Source: Bradyrhizobium lablabi (GTDB taxonomy: Bacteria; Pseudomonadota; Alphaproteobacteria; Rhizobiales; Xanthobacteraceae). From it: DNA of 64,000 bases. The stretch lies in contig NZ_JAFCJK010000007.1 of the NCBI RefSeq assembly GCF_018131005.1, forward strand, positions 124,001-188,000, in the 5' to 3' direction. The position numbers and the translations under genes are program-made. Shown one piece after another: positions 8,753 to 17,786 of the stretch (position 1 is the stretch's first letter; every line of letters begins with the position of its first letter). A model generated the notes under the pieces. The model worked only from the letters and a program-made list of their open reading frames with translations, was not told where the DNA came from and made no database searches.

Positions 8753-9529
8753 GTGACCCAGCACTCGCGTGATACCCCCCAGTTTTACCTCACGGCGCCT
8801 TCGCCCTGCCCCTATCTGCCGGGCCGGCATGAGCGCAAGGTCTTCACGCATCTGGTCGGCGACAAGGCCGGCGACCTCAACGACCTCCTGACCCATGGCG
8901 GCTTCCGCCGCAGTCAGTCCATCGCCTACAGGCCGGCCTGCGACCAGTGCCGCGCCTGCGTCTCGGTCCGCGTGATCGCCAATGAGTTTCGTCCCTCGCG
9001 CAATTTCCGCAAAGTGCTGGCCCGTAACGCCGACATCATCGGCGAGCAGCGCAACGCGGTGCCGACCTCGGAACAATATTCGGTGTTCCGTGCCTATCTC
9101 GACCGGCGTCACCGCAACGGCGGCATGGCCGACATGACGGTACTCGACTACGCGATGATGGTGGAGGACAGCCATGTCGAGACCCGCATCATCGAGTACC
9201 GCAAGCGTAACATCGATAGCGGCATCACCGGCCGCGGCAACGAATTGCTCGCGGTGGCGCTGACCGACGTGCTGAGCGATGGGCTGTCGATGGTCTACTC
9301 GTTCTTTGATCCGTCTGAGGAAAGTCGCTCGCTCGGGACCTTCATGATCCTCGATCACATCGTTCGCGCCCGCCGGCAAGGTCTGCCCTACGTCTATCTC
9401 GGCTATTGGATCGAGGGTTCCAAGAAGATGGACTACAAGGGCCGCTTCCTGCCGCAGCAGCGGCTCGCGCCAAGCGGCTGGTTGCGCGTCGACGCCACCG
9501 GCGAGGCACTCGCGGAGCCGCAGGACTGA
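8753..9529 (+). CDS. bpt: Arginyltransferase / leucyl-aspartyl tRNA-protein transferase
   Basis: N-end rule enzyme that transfers an amino acid from aminoacyl-tRNA to proteins with acidic N termini, marking them for ClpSAP degradation. The 258-aa protein starts at GTG (8753). It has the N-terminal PCPYLPGRHERKVFTHL motif, the cysteine pair in ACDQCRACVSVR (63-72), and a C-terminal GNAT-like half with VYLGYWIEGSKKMDYK. Bacterial Bpt usually transfers leucine; the substrate cannot be read from the sequence alone. Confidence 0.93.
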   Translation: MTQHSRDTPQFYLTAPSPCPYLPGRHERKVFTHLVGDKAGDLNDLLTHGGFRRSQSIAYRPACDQCRACVSVRVIANEFRPSRNFRKVLARNADIIGEQRNAVPTSEQYSVFRAYLDRRHRNGGMADMTVLDYAMMVEDSHVETRIIEYRKRNIDSGITGRGNELLAVALTDVLSDGLSMVYSFFDPSEESRSLGTFMILDHIVRARRQGLPYVYLGYWIEGSKKMDYKGRFLPQQRLAPSGWLRVDATGEALAEPQD

Positions 9530-9584
9530 AGCGGCAAAGGGCGAGCGGCCAATCGCGCGTTCCACCTTTCGCTGTTCGCCTTGC

Positions 9585-10961
9585 TCATCCGACAAACGTG
9601 TCGAACAGCAGCTTGACGTTCAGGATCACGATCACGCCGGCGACGATCCACGCGGCCGCTGCCACCGGCGCCGGGATCGCGAACGCGCCCATCTTCCGCT
9701 TGTCGGAAACGAAGCGCACCAGCGGAATCACGGCGAACGGCAGCTGCATCGACAGCACGACCTGGCTGAACACCAGAAGCTGTGACGTTCCGCTTTCGCC
9801 GTACAGCGCGGTGACGATGATGACCGGGACGATCGCGACGCCACGCGTCAGCAGTCGTTGCGCCCAGTTGGGCAGCCGCAGGTCGAGAAAGCCCTGCATC
9901 ACGATCTGGCCGGCCAGTGTCGCCGTCACCGTCGAGTTGAGGCCGGACGCAAGCAGCGCGACCGCAAACAGCGTCGAGGCGATGCCGAGCCCGAGTAGCG
10001 GCGACAGCAGTTCGAATGCCTGGGTGATTTCGGCGACATTGGAATAACCGCTCTTGTAGAAGGTCGCCGCCGCGACGATCAGGATCGCGGCATTGATGAA
10101 CAGCGCCAGCATCAGCGCGATGGTGGAGTCGGTGGTCGCCCATTTGATCGCATCGCGCCGCCCCTCCTCGGTGCGCGGATAGGCGCGCGTCTGCACGATC
10201 GACGAGTGCAGATAGAGATTGTGCGGCATCACGGTAGCGCCGATGATGCCGATCGCGATGTAGAGCATCTCGGGATTGCTCACGATCTCGCGTGATGGCA
10301 CGAAGCCGGCGAGCACCTCGGCAACCGGCGGGGCGGCGGCAGCGATCTGCACGACGAAGCACACCGCGATCACGATCAAGAGCGCGATCACAAAGGCTTC
10401 AAGGAAGCGGAAGCCGCGGTTCATCAGAAGCAGCAATAGAAAGGCGTCGAGGGCCGCGATCAAGGCGCCACCGATCAGGGGGATGCCGAACAGCAGCTTC
10501 AGCGCGATCGCGGTGCCGATCACCTCGGCCAGATCGCAAGCGATGATCGCGGCTTCGCAGGCAAGCCACAGCAGGAGGTTGACGGGGCGCGAATAGGTCG
10601 CGCGGCAGGCCTGCGCAAGGTCGCGGTCGGTGGCGATGCCGAGCCGTGCCGCGAGCGCCTGCAGCAGGATTGCCATCAGGTTCGAGAGCAGGATGACCGA
10701 GAGCAGCGTGTAGCCGAACTTCGAACCGCCCGCGAGGTCGGTCGCCCAATTGCCCGGATCCATGTAGCCGACGGAAACCAGGTAGCCGGGGCCGGCGAAG
10801 GCCAGCAGCCGGCGCCACCACAGGCCACCACTGGGCACCGCGACGGTCGCGTTCACCTCGGGCAGGCTCAGGGCATGCCCCGCGTCGCCCCGCCAGCCAG
10901 CGGGGTCCGGCAGGGTCCTCGCCAGAGGTGCGGAGGACAATTCAGGCGAACGAGCATCCAT
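9585..10961 (-). CDS. mntH: Nramp-family divalent metal transporter MntH
   Basis: Proton-coupled importer of Mn(II), perhaps Fe(II). The 458-aa protein has a polar N terminus of about 45 residues, then some eleven membrane helices. The metal-site motif DPGN is at residues 68-71 and the second, MPHNLYLHSS, near residue 250. The promoter carries a TGCAA-N5-TTGCA palindrome, in keeping with manganese control by Mur. Convergent with bpt. Confidence 0.95.
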   Translation of the reverse strand: MDARSPELSSAPLARTLPDPAGWRGDAGHALSLPEVNATVAVPSGGLWWRRLLAFAGPGYLVSVGYMDPGNWATDLAGGSKFGYTLLSVILLSNLMAILLQALAARLGIATDRDLAQACRATYSRPVNLLLWLACEAAIIACDLAEVIGTAIALKLLFGIPLIGGALIAALDAFLLLLLMNRGFRFLEAFVIALLIVIAVCFVVQIAAAAPPVAEVLAGFVPSREIVSNPEMLYIAIGIIGATVMPHNLYLHSSIVQTRAYPRTEEGRRDAIKWATTDSTIALMLALFINAAILIVAAATFYKSGYSNVAEITQAFELLSPLLGLGIASTLFAVALLASGLNSTVTATLAGQIVMQGFLDLRLPNWAQRLLTRGVAIVPVIIVTALYGESGTSQLLVFSQVVLSMQLPFAVIPLVRFVSDKRKMGAFAIPAPVAAAAWIVAGVIVILNVKLLFDTFVG

Positions 10962-10992
10962 CCGGCAAATGATGGCCGAACTCGCTTCTTAA

Positions 10993-11007
10993 TGCAACTC
11001 ATTTGCA
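10993..11007 (-). promoter_or_regulatory. Candidate Mur (Fur-family) operator of mntH
   Basis: TGCAACTCATTTGCA is an inverted repeat (TGCAA-N5-TTGCA) 32 bp upstream of the mntH ATG, followed at once by a further half site, ACTGCA. It resembles the Mur-responsive sequences of rhizobial manganese genes. The palindrome is seen directly; the regulator is inferred. Confidence 0.55.
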
Positions 11008-11113
11008 ACTGCATCTAGCCTGCTCGCGAAACCGTGTCGTCGGGAAGCGGGTGGGTTTGGACGGAACGGGGCGGCACATTCGAAGGGAGATTTGGAATTC
11101 AGGGAATTATGCA

Positions 11114-12355
11114 ATGCGCGCCGATACGCCTCGCCTGCCTGGAACTTTCAACCGCCTTGCCTGGTCGAACCTCGCGGCCCAATCGGCCGAGCAGATCGCG
11201 CTCGCGGCCGCGCCGATCGTCGCCGTGCTGCTGCTTGGCGTCGGCGAAGGCCAAACTGGTCTCTTGCAGACCGCGCTGACCCTCCCCTTCATCCTGTTCG
11301 CGATCCCGGCCGGCCTGCTCGCCGACCGCGTGTCGCGGCGCTGGGTGATGGCGGGTTCGGAGGCGCTACGGGCGGCGGCACTTGCGGCAATTCTGCTGTT
11401 GCTCTGGCTGGGCCTGATGACACTGCCGTTGCTCGCTCTGCTCGGCTTCATTGCGGTCTGTGGCACGGTCGCCTACAGCGTCGCCGCGCCGGCGCTGGTT
11501 CCATCGCTGGTCACAGCACAACAATTGCCGGCGGCGAACGCCCGCATCGAGCTCGCGCGCACCGTCGCCTTTGCCAGCGGCCCTGCGCTCGGCGGCGTGC
11601 TGGTCGGCTGGGTCGGCGCGGCACCTGCGTTCGGCTTCGCGGCCGCCCTTTCGGCGATCGCGGTGGTGCTGCTCGCCGGCATCTACGAGCCGGCACGCCA
11701 GCCGACGCCAAAGCGCCATCCGCTTCAGGAGATCAAGGAAGGCGCTGCCTTCGTGCTGCATCACGCGCTGCTGCGGCCGGTGTTCATCACCCAGTTCATC
11801 TTCAACACAGCGTCATTCCTGCTGCTCGCCGTGTTTGTGCCCTATGCCGTCCGCCATCTCGGGCTCTCGGCGACCGGCGTCGGCACGACCCTGGCGATGT
11901 ACGGCGTCGGCATGGTGGTCGGCGCACTGTTCGCAACCCGGGTGATGGGTCGGCTCGCCTTCGGCACCGTGATCGGGCTCGGCCCGGTGACCGGCTTCGT
12001 CGCCGCGGCCGTGATGGCGCTGACGACCTGGCTTCCGACGCCTCTGCTCGCGGGCTTGAGCTTCTTCCTGCTCGGCGTCGGCCCGATCCTGTGGGTGATC
12101 TCGACCACAACGCTGCGCCAGTCGGTGACCCCGCCCTCGCTGCTCGGCCGCGTCTCGGCGATCAACATCATGAGTTACGGTGCCCGTCCGCTGGGCTCCG
12201 CACTCGGCGCCATCGTCGGCGGTTTCTACAGCGCCGAAGCCTGCCTCTACCTCGCGGTCGCGATCTTTGCGGCGCAGGCGCTGGTGATCCTGCTGTCGCC
12301 GGCGGTGTCCCTGACGCGGCAACCCGATATGATCGGCGAGCCAGCAAGCTGCTAG
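11114..12355 (+). CDS. MFS transporter (MFS_3 / drug-siderophore exporter type)
   Basis: A 413-aa inner-membrane protein with about twelve helices. It has the motif-A-like GLLADRVSRRWVM loop between helices 2 and 3, and resembles the enterobactin-exporter branch of the major facilitator superfamily. The ATG at 11114 follows AGGGA. The open frame continues 37 codons upstream through the mntH promoter, so the longer form is unlikely. Substrate unknown. Confidence 0.85.
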   Translation: MRADTPRLPGTFNRLAWSNLAAQSAEQIALAAAPIVAVLLLGVGEGQTGLLQTALTLPFILFAIPAGLLADRVSRRWVMAGSEALRAAALAAILLLLWLGLMTLPLLALLGFIAVCGTVAYSVAAPALVPSLVTAQQLPAANARIELARTVAFASGPALGGVLVGWVGAAPAFGFAAALSAIAVVLLAGIYEPARQPTPKRHPLQEIKEGAAFVLHHALLRPVFITQFIFNTASFLLLAVFVPYAVRHLGLSATGVGTTLAMYGVGMVVGALFATRVMGRLAFGTVIGLGPVTGFVAAAVMALTTWLPTPLLAGLSFFLLGVGPILWVISTTTLRQSVTPPSLLGRVSAINIMSYGARPLGSALGAIVGGFYSAEACLYLAVAIFAAQALVILLSPAVSLTRQPDMIGEPASC

Positions 12356-12374
12356 AGAAATTCCGTGAGAAAGC

Positions 12375-13634
12375 TCAGCTCGCCAGATACCGCTCATACT
12401 TGCCGGCGACCACCTCGTCGCCGGCGACGTCGGGATCCAGCGTGTAGAGGTCCTGGGCGTGGCCAATGCCGCGCAGCACGAAACGGCCGGTGGACACCAG
12501 ATAGTTCCGGCCGGCGGCATCGAGGCCGGTGCGGAACGCGGTCGATGTCAACAATTCCCGGTCGACCGAACTGCACATCGAGGCAATGCGGCTCACCTCG
12601 TTGACGGCGGGTCCGACAACCGTGAAGTCGAGCCGATCCTCGCTTCCAATGTTGCCATAAAAGACCTGACCGACATGAAGCCCGACATAGGCGGTCGTGA
12701 TCGGCCGCCCCTGGCTGGCGCGGCGCGCGTTGAGTGCTGTGATGTTGCGGCGAAAGCGATGCTCGGCGCGCAACGCCGCCCGCTTGGCTCTAGGGGTATT
12801 GTCGTCGCTGAACATGGCCAGTACTCCGTCGCCGATCAGCTTCAGAACCTCGCCGCCGGCGTCGTGGATGGCATCGATCGAGGCCTGCGCGTAGTCGTTG
12901 AGGAACGGGATGATCTCGTCAGGCCCGATGCTTTCGCTGATCGCAGTCGAGCCGCGCACGTCGGAGTACCACAACACGGCCTTGATCTTCTCGGTGACGC
13001 CGCGGGTGATGCGCCCACGCATCACCTGCTCCGCCGTCTCGCGGCCGAGATAGACCCGGCCGAGCGTCCGCGCGATTTCAACTTGCGCCGCCGATTTCAC
13101 CGCAAGCCCTAGTACGGGCACCAGGTCGCGCAGCGCAGCCATGTGATTCTGGTCAAACCCGTTGGAATGGCGGGTGGTCCAGTAGGAGTAGAAGCAGTCC
13201 ATCTCTCCGATCGTGCCAGCCTCGCCGAAGCGGTGCACGAAGGCCACGAAGTGCTTGTGGCCCTTGTCCGCAAGCTCGTTGATCATGGAGAAGTCGAGCG
13301 AGGCGCAGTCGGCGAGATCGATCGCCATCTCGTCATGGCCACTTTCGAGCATGTGGTAGAAAGTCGACCGCCGCCAGTTTTGGTTGGCATCCCCCGTGCT
13401 GGTCGAACCGTATTCGAAGGCGTCGGCCTCATTGGTCTCGCCGTCGTTCCAGCGGAAGCCGCGTCCCTCGAAGATCGGATGCAGTGTGTCGATAAACACG
13501 AGCCCGCGCGACAACGGCATGCCGGCGGCCCGGCAGCGCTCGCAGAATCCCCGCAACAGGTCGTTTTCGGGCATGCCCGTGAGACCCTGGCTGACCAGCC
13601 AGTTCGTCAGGCGCAAACGGTGCGTCAGTTCCAT
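12375..13634 (-). CDS. Class III adenylate/guanylate cyclase
   Basis: A 419-aa protein with a roughly 200-residue N-terminal region of unknown fold and a C-terminal class III cyclase domain from about residue 215. Metal-binding aspartates are in YSDVRGST and LKLIGDGVLAMF, and GLHVGQVFYGNIG and VGPAVNEVSRI follow. Probably makes cAMP. I chose the ATG at 13634 (MELTHRL); upstream codons overlap the divergent MFS gene region. The N-terminal half presumably senses a signal. Confidence 0.9.
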   Translation of the reverse strand: MELTHRLRLTNWLVSQGLTGMPENDLLRGFCERCRAAGMPLSRGLVFIDTLHPIFEGRGFRWNDGETNEADAFEYGSTSTGDANQNWRRSTFYHMLESGHDEMAIDLADCASLDFSMINELADKGHKHFVAFVHRFGEAGTIGEMDCFYSYWTTRHSNGFDQNHMAALRDLVPVLGLAVKSAAQVEIARTLGRVYLGRETAEQVMRGRITRGVTEKIKAVLWYSDVRGSTAISESIGPDEIIPFLNDYAQASIDAIHDAGGEVLKLIGDGVLAMFSDDNTPRAKRAALRAEHRFRRNITALNARRASQGRPITTAYVGLHVGQVFYGNIGSEDRLDFTVVGPAVNEVSRIASMCSSVDRELLTSTAFRTGLDAAGRNYLVSTGRFVLRGIGHAQDLYTLDPDVAGDEVVAGKYERYLAS

Positions 13635-13736
13635 GCGTGGATTATGCCGGGCAACTCTCGTAAGAGGAAGGCTGCTGATCGCATGCCAAGCGCTCCTTGA
13701 CGACAGCTTTGTGACGGACACAATGCAACGTCGAAA

Positions 13737-14942
13737 ATGCAAGACCGGACGGTGACCCGCCGGCAAAAGGATAACAGCGGCGAAATGAGCGCCCGGCAGC
13801 TTCCGATCATCCTGGCGCTCGGCACCACACAGACGCTCGCCTGGGCTTCGAGCTACTACCTGCCGGCCATTCTCGCGGACCCTATCGCCCGGGACCTCGG
13901 CATTTCCTCAAACTGGATCTTCGCCGCCTTCTCCGGCTCGCTGGTGATATCCGCGCTGCTCGGGCCGCGCATCGGACGACAGATCGATCTGGTCGGCGGA
14001 CGCTCGGTGCTGTCGATTTCCAGCCTGGCGATCGCCGGCGGATTGGTGCTGCTCGGATTGTCCACGTCGATCCCGGTACTGACTGCCGCGTGGCTGCTGC
14101 TCGGCGTCGGCATGGGCTACGGCCTTTACGATGCCGCGTTCGGCGCGCTCGGCCGCCTCTATGGCGAAGCTGCGCGCCGCCCCATCACCGGCATCACGCT
14201 GATCGCGGGCTTTGCTTCGACCGTCGGCTGGCCACTGACCGCGCTCGGGCTCGCCCATATCGGCTGGCGCGACACCTGCTTTGCCTGGGCCGCCGCCAAC
14301 ATCCTCATCGGTCTGCCAATCAATTGGCTGATGCTGCCACCCATTGCCGGCGCCAAGGCAGTGGTGGCCAATGCGGTGAAGCCGCACGTGCCAATCGACC
14401 GTCCGATGATCCTGCTGGCGTTCACCTTCGCGGCCGCATGGACCGTCACGGGCGCAATGGCCGCGCATTTTCCGCGCATCCTGGAGGCAGTCGGCGCCAC
14501 GCATCTGGAGGCGATCGCGGCCGGCGCGCTGATCGGACCGGCGCAGGTCATCGCCCGCATCGTTGAAGCCGGCCTGCTTAGCCGCTACCACCCGCTGGTC
14601 TCGACGCGACTCGCCTGCCTGACCCACCCGATCGGCGCGGCCATCGTCGGCGTGATCGGTGGCGGCGCCGCGAGCGTATTCGCGGTGTTCCACGGCGCGG
14701 GCAACGGCATCCTCACGATTTCGCGCGGCACCCTGCCGCTGTCGATCTTCGGCGCGCAGAACTACGCCTACCGCCTCGGCATCATCGGTGCACCGGCGCG
14801 GATGGCACAGGCCGCCGCGCCGCTCGCCTTCGGGCTTCTGATCGACATGATCGGTGGCCGTGTACTGATAGTCTCGTCGGCGCTCAGCCTAGCCGCCTTC
14901 GCCGCGCTGTTCCTGCTCAACACCAGGCGAGCCGAAGAATAG
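13737..14942 (+). CDS. MFS transporter
   Basis: A 401-aa major facilitator protein of about twelve helices (TQTLAWASSYYLPAILADP, then GRQIDLVGGRSVLSIS as the motif-A loop). It is divergent from the cyclase gene. An internal ATG at 13785 (MSARQLP) has AAGGA farther upstream and could be the true start, giving 385 residues. Substrate unknown. Confidence 0.85.
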   Translation: MQDRTVTRRQKDNSGEMSARQLPIILALGTTQTLAWASSYYLPAILADPIARDLGISSNWIFAAFSGSLVISALLGPRIGRQIDLVGGRSVLSISSLAIAGGLVLLGLSTSIPVLTAAWLLLGVGMGYGLYDAAFGALGRLYGEAARRPITGITLIAGFASTVGWPLTALGLAHIGWRDTCFAWAAANILIGLPINWLMLPPIAGAKAVVANAVKPHVPIDRPMILLAFTFAAAWTVTGAMAAHFPRILEAVGATHLEAIAAGALIGPAQVIARIVEAGLLSRYHPLVSTRLACLTHPIGAAIVGVIGGGAASVFAVFHGAGNGILTISRGTLPLSIFGAQNYAYRLGIIGAPARMAQAAAPLAFGLLIDMIGGRVLIVSSALSLAAFAALFLLNTRRAEE

Positions 14943-14992
14943 GCCGCCGATTCCGGCTTCCCTTGTCACCGGCTTTCGCGCACAACCTTATC

Positions 14993-15166
14993 ATGGACGC
15001 CATCCGACGCTTCTTGCAATGGGCGATCATGCCGCCGCAAGCCTATGCGGTCTATCTGATTGCCCTGGTTCTGGTCTTCACGTTGTCGTTCTACGCCGGC
15101 ACGCTGAAGCCGACGCGCACTCAGGCTCCGCCGCCCGCGATGGCCCCATCAGCGCCGCGTGGCTGA
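14993..15166 (+). CDS. Small single-helix membrane protein
   Basis: A 57-aa protein (MDAIRRFLQWAIMPP...) with one strong membrane helix (AVYLIALVLVFTLSFYAG) and a proline-rich tail. Its end overlaps the end of the convergent DMT gene by 18 bp. Ribosome binding site is weak, so this is tentative. Confidence 0.42.
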   Translation: MDAIRRFLQWAIMPPQAYAVYLIALVLVFTLSFYAGTLKPTRTQAPPPAMAPSAPRG

Positions 15167-16045
15167 TGAGGTCTGCTTCGGCTCCGACGTCGCGATCCAG
15201 ATTCCGGCGAACACCGCGATCAGGCCGACCACCAGGTTGGGTGTGATCGGTTCGCCGACCAGTTGGGTCGCGAGCACCGCCGCGGCGACCGGATTGACCG
15301 TCATGGTATTGGCTACCCGCGTCGGTGATGCCCGTTCCAGCGCCAGCACCCACAGGATGAAGGCGAGCGCCCCACCGGCAATTCCGAGATAGATCCCTGC
15401 GATCCACTGCGATGTACCGAAATCGCGGAGCGCAGCGGCGCTGCCGGTCATGGCCCCCACGACAATGAGCGCAAGAGCTCCCGTGCCCATGCCAACGGTA
15501 AGGAAGCCGAGCGCACTCGAACGGCGGATGAGCGGCCGGGACCACACATTGTAAAATGCCATGCACAGGACGGCCGCGATCATGATCAGCTCGCCGCGCC
15601 ACGCGCCTGACGGCGCTGACGCCAGCCCGGAAGCAAGCGCAGCACCAACACCGAGCACCGCGATCGAGACACCTATCGATTTGCGCTTCGTCAACGGCTC
15701 TATGCCGAGCACGGCGCCGACCAACATGGTCGAGAGCGGCAGCGTCGCCAGCGCAAGGCTGGCACGCGCCGCGGTCGTGTAGGAGATCGCGATGTTGTAG
15801 AGCACAAAGAACACACCGAAGAAGGCAAAGCCGAGCGCCGCGACCGCCGGCAAATCCTCCCGCTGCGGCCACTTTGCGCGCACCAGGACGGCCACGGGCA
15901 GAACGCAGAGAAAGCCGATGGCCCAGCGCAAGATGGCGAGCGTGATCGGATCGGCATTGCCCGCCAGGTAACGTGTGATTGCCGCCGCGGTGCCGCCGAG
16001 GCTGCTCGAGACCAGCGCGATCGCAACGCCAATCCACTCGCCCAA
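15149..16045 (-). CDS. DMT superfamily (EamA) transporter
   Basis: A 298-aa inner-membrane protein with ten predicted helices in two EamA repeats (first from WIGVAIALVSSSLGGTAAAI, second from GAWRGELIMIAAVLCMAF). No ATG fits. The best start is TTG at 16045, with GGGAG six bases upstream, which gives the usual family length. Divergent from an XRE regulator across a short region with a perfect palindrome, suggesting that regulator controls it. Substrate unknown. Confidence 0.83.
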   Translation of the reverse strand: MGEWIGVAIALVSSSLGGTAAAITRYLAGNADPITLAILRWAIGFLCVLPVAVLVRAKWPQREDLPAVAALGFAFFGVFFVLYNIAISYTTAARASLALATLPLSTMLVGAVLGIEPLTKRKSIGVSIAVLGVGAALASGLASAPSGAWRGELIMIAAVLCMAFYNVWSRPLIRRSSALGFLTVGMGTGALALIVVGAMTGSAAALRDFGTSQWIAGIYLGIAGGALAFILWVLALERASPTRVANTMTVNPVAAAVLATQLVGEPITPNLVVGLIAVFAGIWIATSEPKQTSSATRR

Positions 16046-16110
16046 TCCGCGCTCCCAATGCCTTCCGGTTCCGATTGTGGCATCTTGCTCCACGACATCG
16101 TTTCGGCAAC

Positions 16111-16123
16111 TACCTGGCAGGTA
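16111..16123. promoter_or_regulatory. Perfect palindrome between DMT and XRE genes, probable operator
   Basis: TACCTG-G-CAGGTA is a perfect 13-bp inverted repeat, 4 bp before the XRE start codon and 66 bp from the DMT start. Placement suits autoregulation plus control of the divergent transporter. Confidence 0.6.
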
Positions 16124-16126
16124 TTC

Positions 16127-16945
16127 ATGTCGCAGCACGATTTCGCGGCCAGCCTCCGCCGGTGGCGGCAGCGGCGGGGCTTTTCGCAGCTCGAGCTTGC
16201 GGGGCGTGCAGGCATCTCGCAGCGCCATCTCAGCTTCCTCGAGCTTGGACGCGCCGCGCCAAGCCGTGACATGGTGATGAGACTGGCCACCACGCTCGAC
16301 GTCCCGTTGCGGCAACAAAATGCGCTCCTGGTCGCTGCCGGCTTCGCGCCGGTCTGGCGGCAGACTGATCTCGCCGCTCCCGAGCTCAACCACATCCGTG
16401 ATGCGCTGGATTTCATGCTGGCGCAGCAGGAGCCGTTTCCCGCGGTCGCGGTCGATCGGCATTGGAATCTCCTGCTGGCCAATTCAGGCGCCACCCGCAT
16501 GGTCGAATTCCTCGTTGGCCCGCTGGCGCCAGGCACGTCGGTCAATCTCGCCGATGCGCTGGTCGCGCCCGATGTGTTACGGCCATATCTCACCAACTGG
16601 ACCGAGGTCGCAGGCTTCTTCGTCCGCAGCGTCGAAGCCGATGCCGCCGCAGACGGCACCGCCGCGACGGCGAAACTGCTTGAACGCCTGCGCGCCTATG
16701 ACGGCGTCGAGGCGGCGATCGGCGCGCCACCTTCGATCTCACCACCCGGCCCTGTTCTGCCCATGCAATTCCGAAAGGGCAATGTCCGGCTGCAGCTCTT
16801 CACCACCATCGCGACGCTGGGAATCCCTCAGGACATCACGCTGCAAGAGCTGCGCATCGAGAGCTTCTTTCCGATGGACGACGAGACCATGAGGGTTTTC
16901 CGGGGCTGGTCAGAAGGCAGCGACGCAAACGCGATTCAGTCGTAA
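16127..16945 (+). CDS. XRE transcriptional regulator with MmyB-like ligand-binding domain
   Basis: A 272-aa regulator. An N-terminal helix-turn-helix (LRRWRQRRGFSQLELAGRAG, then RHLSFLELGRAAPS) is followed by a PAS-like MmyB/MLTR-type domain (from about residue 95, with VDRHWNLLLANSGATRMVEF). The ATG at 16127 starts the protein just before the HTH; an upstream in-frame ATG at 16058 would read through the palindrome. Divergent from the DMT transporter gene, its likely target. Its 3' end overlaps the next gene by 10 bp. Confidence 0.85.
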   Translation: MSQHDFAASLRRWRQRRGFSQLELAGRAGISQRHLSFLELGRAAPSRDMVMRLATTLDVPLRQQNALLVAAGFAPVWRQTDLAAPELNHIRDALDFMLAQQEPFPAVAVDRHWNLLLANSGATRMVEFLVGPLAPGTSVNLADALVAPDVLRPYLTNWTEVAGFFVRSVEADAAADGTAATAKLLERLRAYDGVEAAIGAPPSISPPGPVLPMQFRKGNVRLQLFTTIATLGIPQDITLQELRIESFFPMDDETMRVFRGWSEGSDANAIQS

Positions 16946-17757
16946 AAGTCCGGCGACATCTTCAAGCCGTCGCGCTGTGCCTTGTCATGGTTGATCCAGA
17001 GCTGCGCGTTCTCTCTTGTCAGTGTATCCGCGATCTTCTGCATCGAGGCCAGCGTCTGGTCCTTGCTGACGTTCATGGTTGGCACGCCGCGATTGTCCCA
17101 GTTGCCCTTGAAATGGACGGCATCGCCGGTCAGCAGGATCGCGCCTGTCTTCGGCAACTTCACGAGCAGCGATTGGTGGCCGGGGGTATGGCCGGGCGTC
17201 GACAGGATGGTGACGCTGCCGTCACCGAAAACGTCGCGGTCTCCCTCGAGCTTCGTGACGGGATGCTCCGCCTTGAAACGCGGCGCGTTGTTGGCGCCGG
17301 GCCACTCATATTCCGCCTTCTGCACATACAGCATCGCGGCCGGAAACATCTCGACATTGCCGATGTGGTCGGGATGGGTATGCGAGACTGCCATCGCCTT
17401 GACATCGGATGGCTTCAACCCAAGTTGATCGAGCTGCGCGGCGAGCGTCTTCGGCCGCCGCCATGCGATCGCCTTCGGGTCAGCGGGTGCAAGACCGTCT
17501 GGTAGCGCCGCGACCGCGTCAGGGAGGCCAGTGTCCCACAGAAACCAGCCTTGCGCGTGCTTGATCAGATAGCAATTGTCGACGAAGTCCATCGACTTGC
17601 CTTCGTTTACGCCGGGCGACCAGCGTGAAATGTCACCCGCCACTCCCTCGCCGCAGTTGAGGATGTAGAGCCTCTCGACTCCCGAGGGACCGGCGTTCGT
17701 GCGCGGCGCCGCGCACAAGACGATCAGCAATGCCGCAAGATAGATTACCTTCTTCAT
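16936..17757 (-). CDS. Exported metallo-beta-lactamase-fold hydrolase, N-acyl homoserine lactonase family
   Basis: A 273-aa zinc hydrolase with a signal peptide (MKKVIYLAALLIVLCAAPRTNA). The metal motif HTHPDH spans residues 126-131, with later ligands in STPGHTPGHQS and LLTGDAVHF and a downstream WINHD histidine. The layout resembles AHL lactonases, which open the lactone of quorum-sensing signals, but other ester or lactone substrates are possible. If exported, it would act in the periplasm. Confidence 0.78.
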   Translation of the reverse strand: MKKVIYLAALLIVLCAAPRTNAGPSGVERLYILNCGEGVAGDISRWSPGVNEGKSMDFVDNCYLIKHAQGWFLWDTGLPDAVAALPDGLAPADPKAIAWRRPKTLAAQLDQLGLKPSDVKAMAVSHTHPDHIGNVEMFPAAMLYVQKAEYEWPGANNAPRFKAEHPVTKLEGDRDVFGDGSVTILSTPGHTPGHQSLLVKLPKTGAILLTGDAVHFKGNWDNRGVPTMNVSKDQTLASMQKIADTLTRENAQLWINHDKAQRDGLKMSPDFYD

Positions 17758-17786
17758 GCCGCCCTCCCGTTGATCGACTCAAGGCC

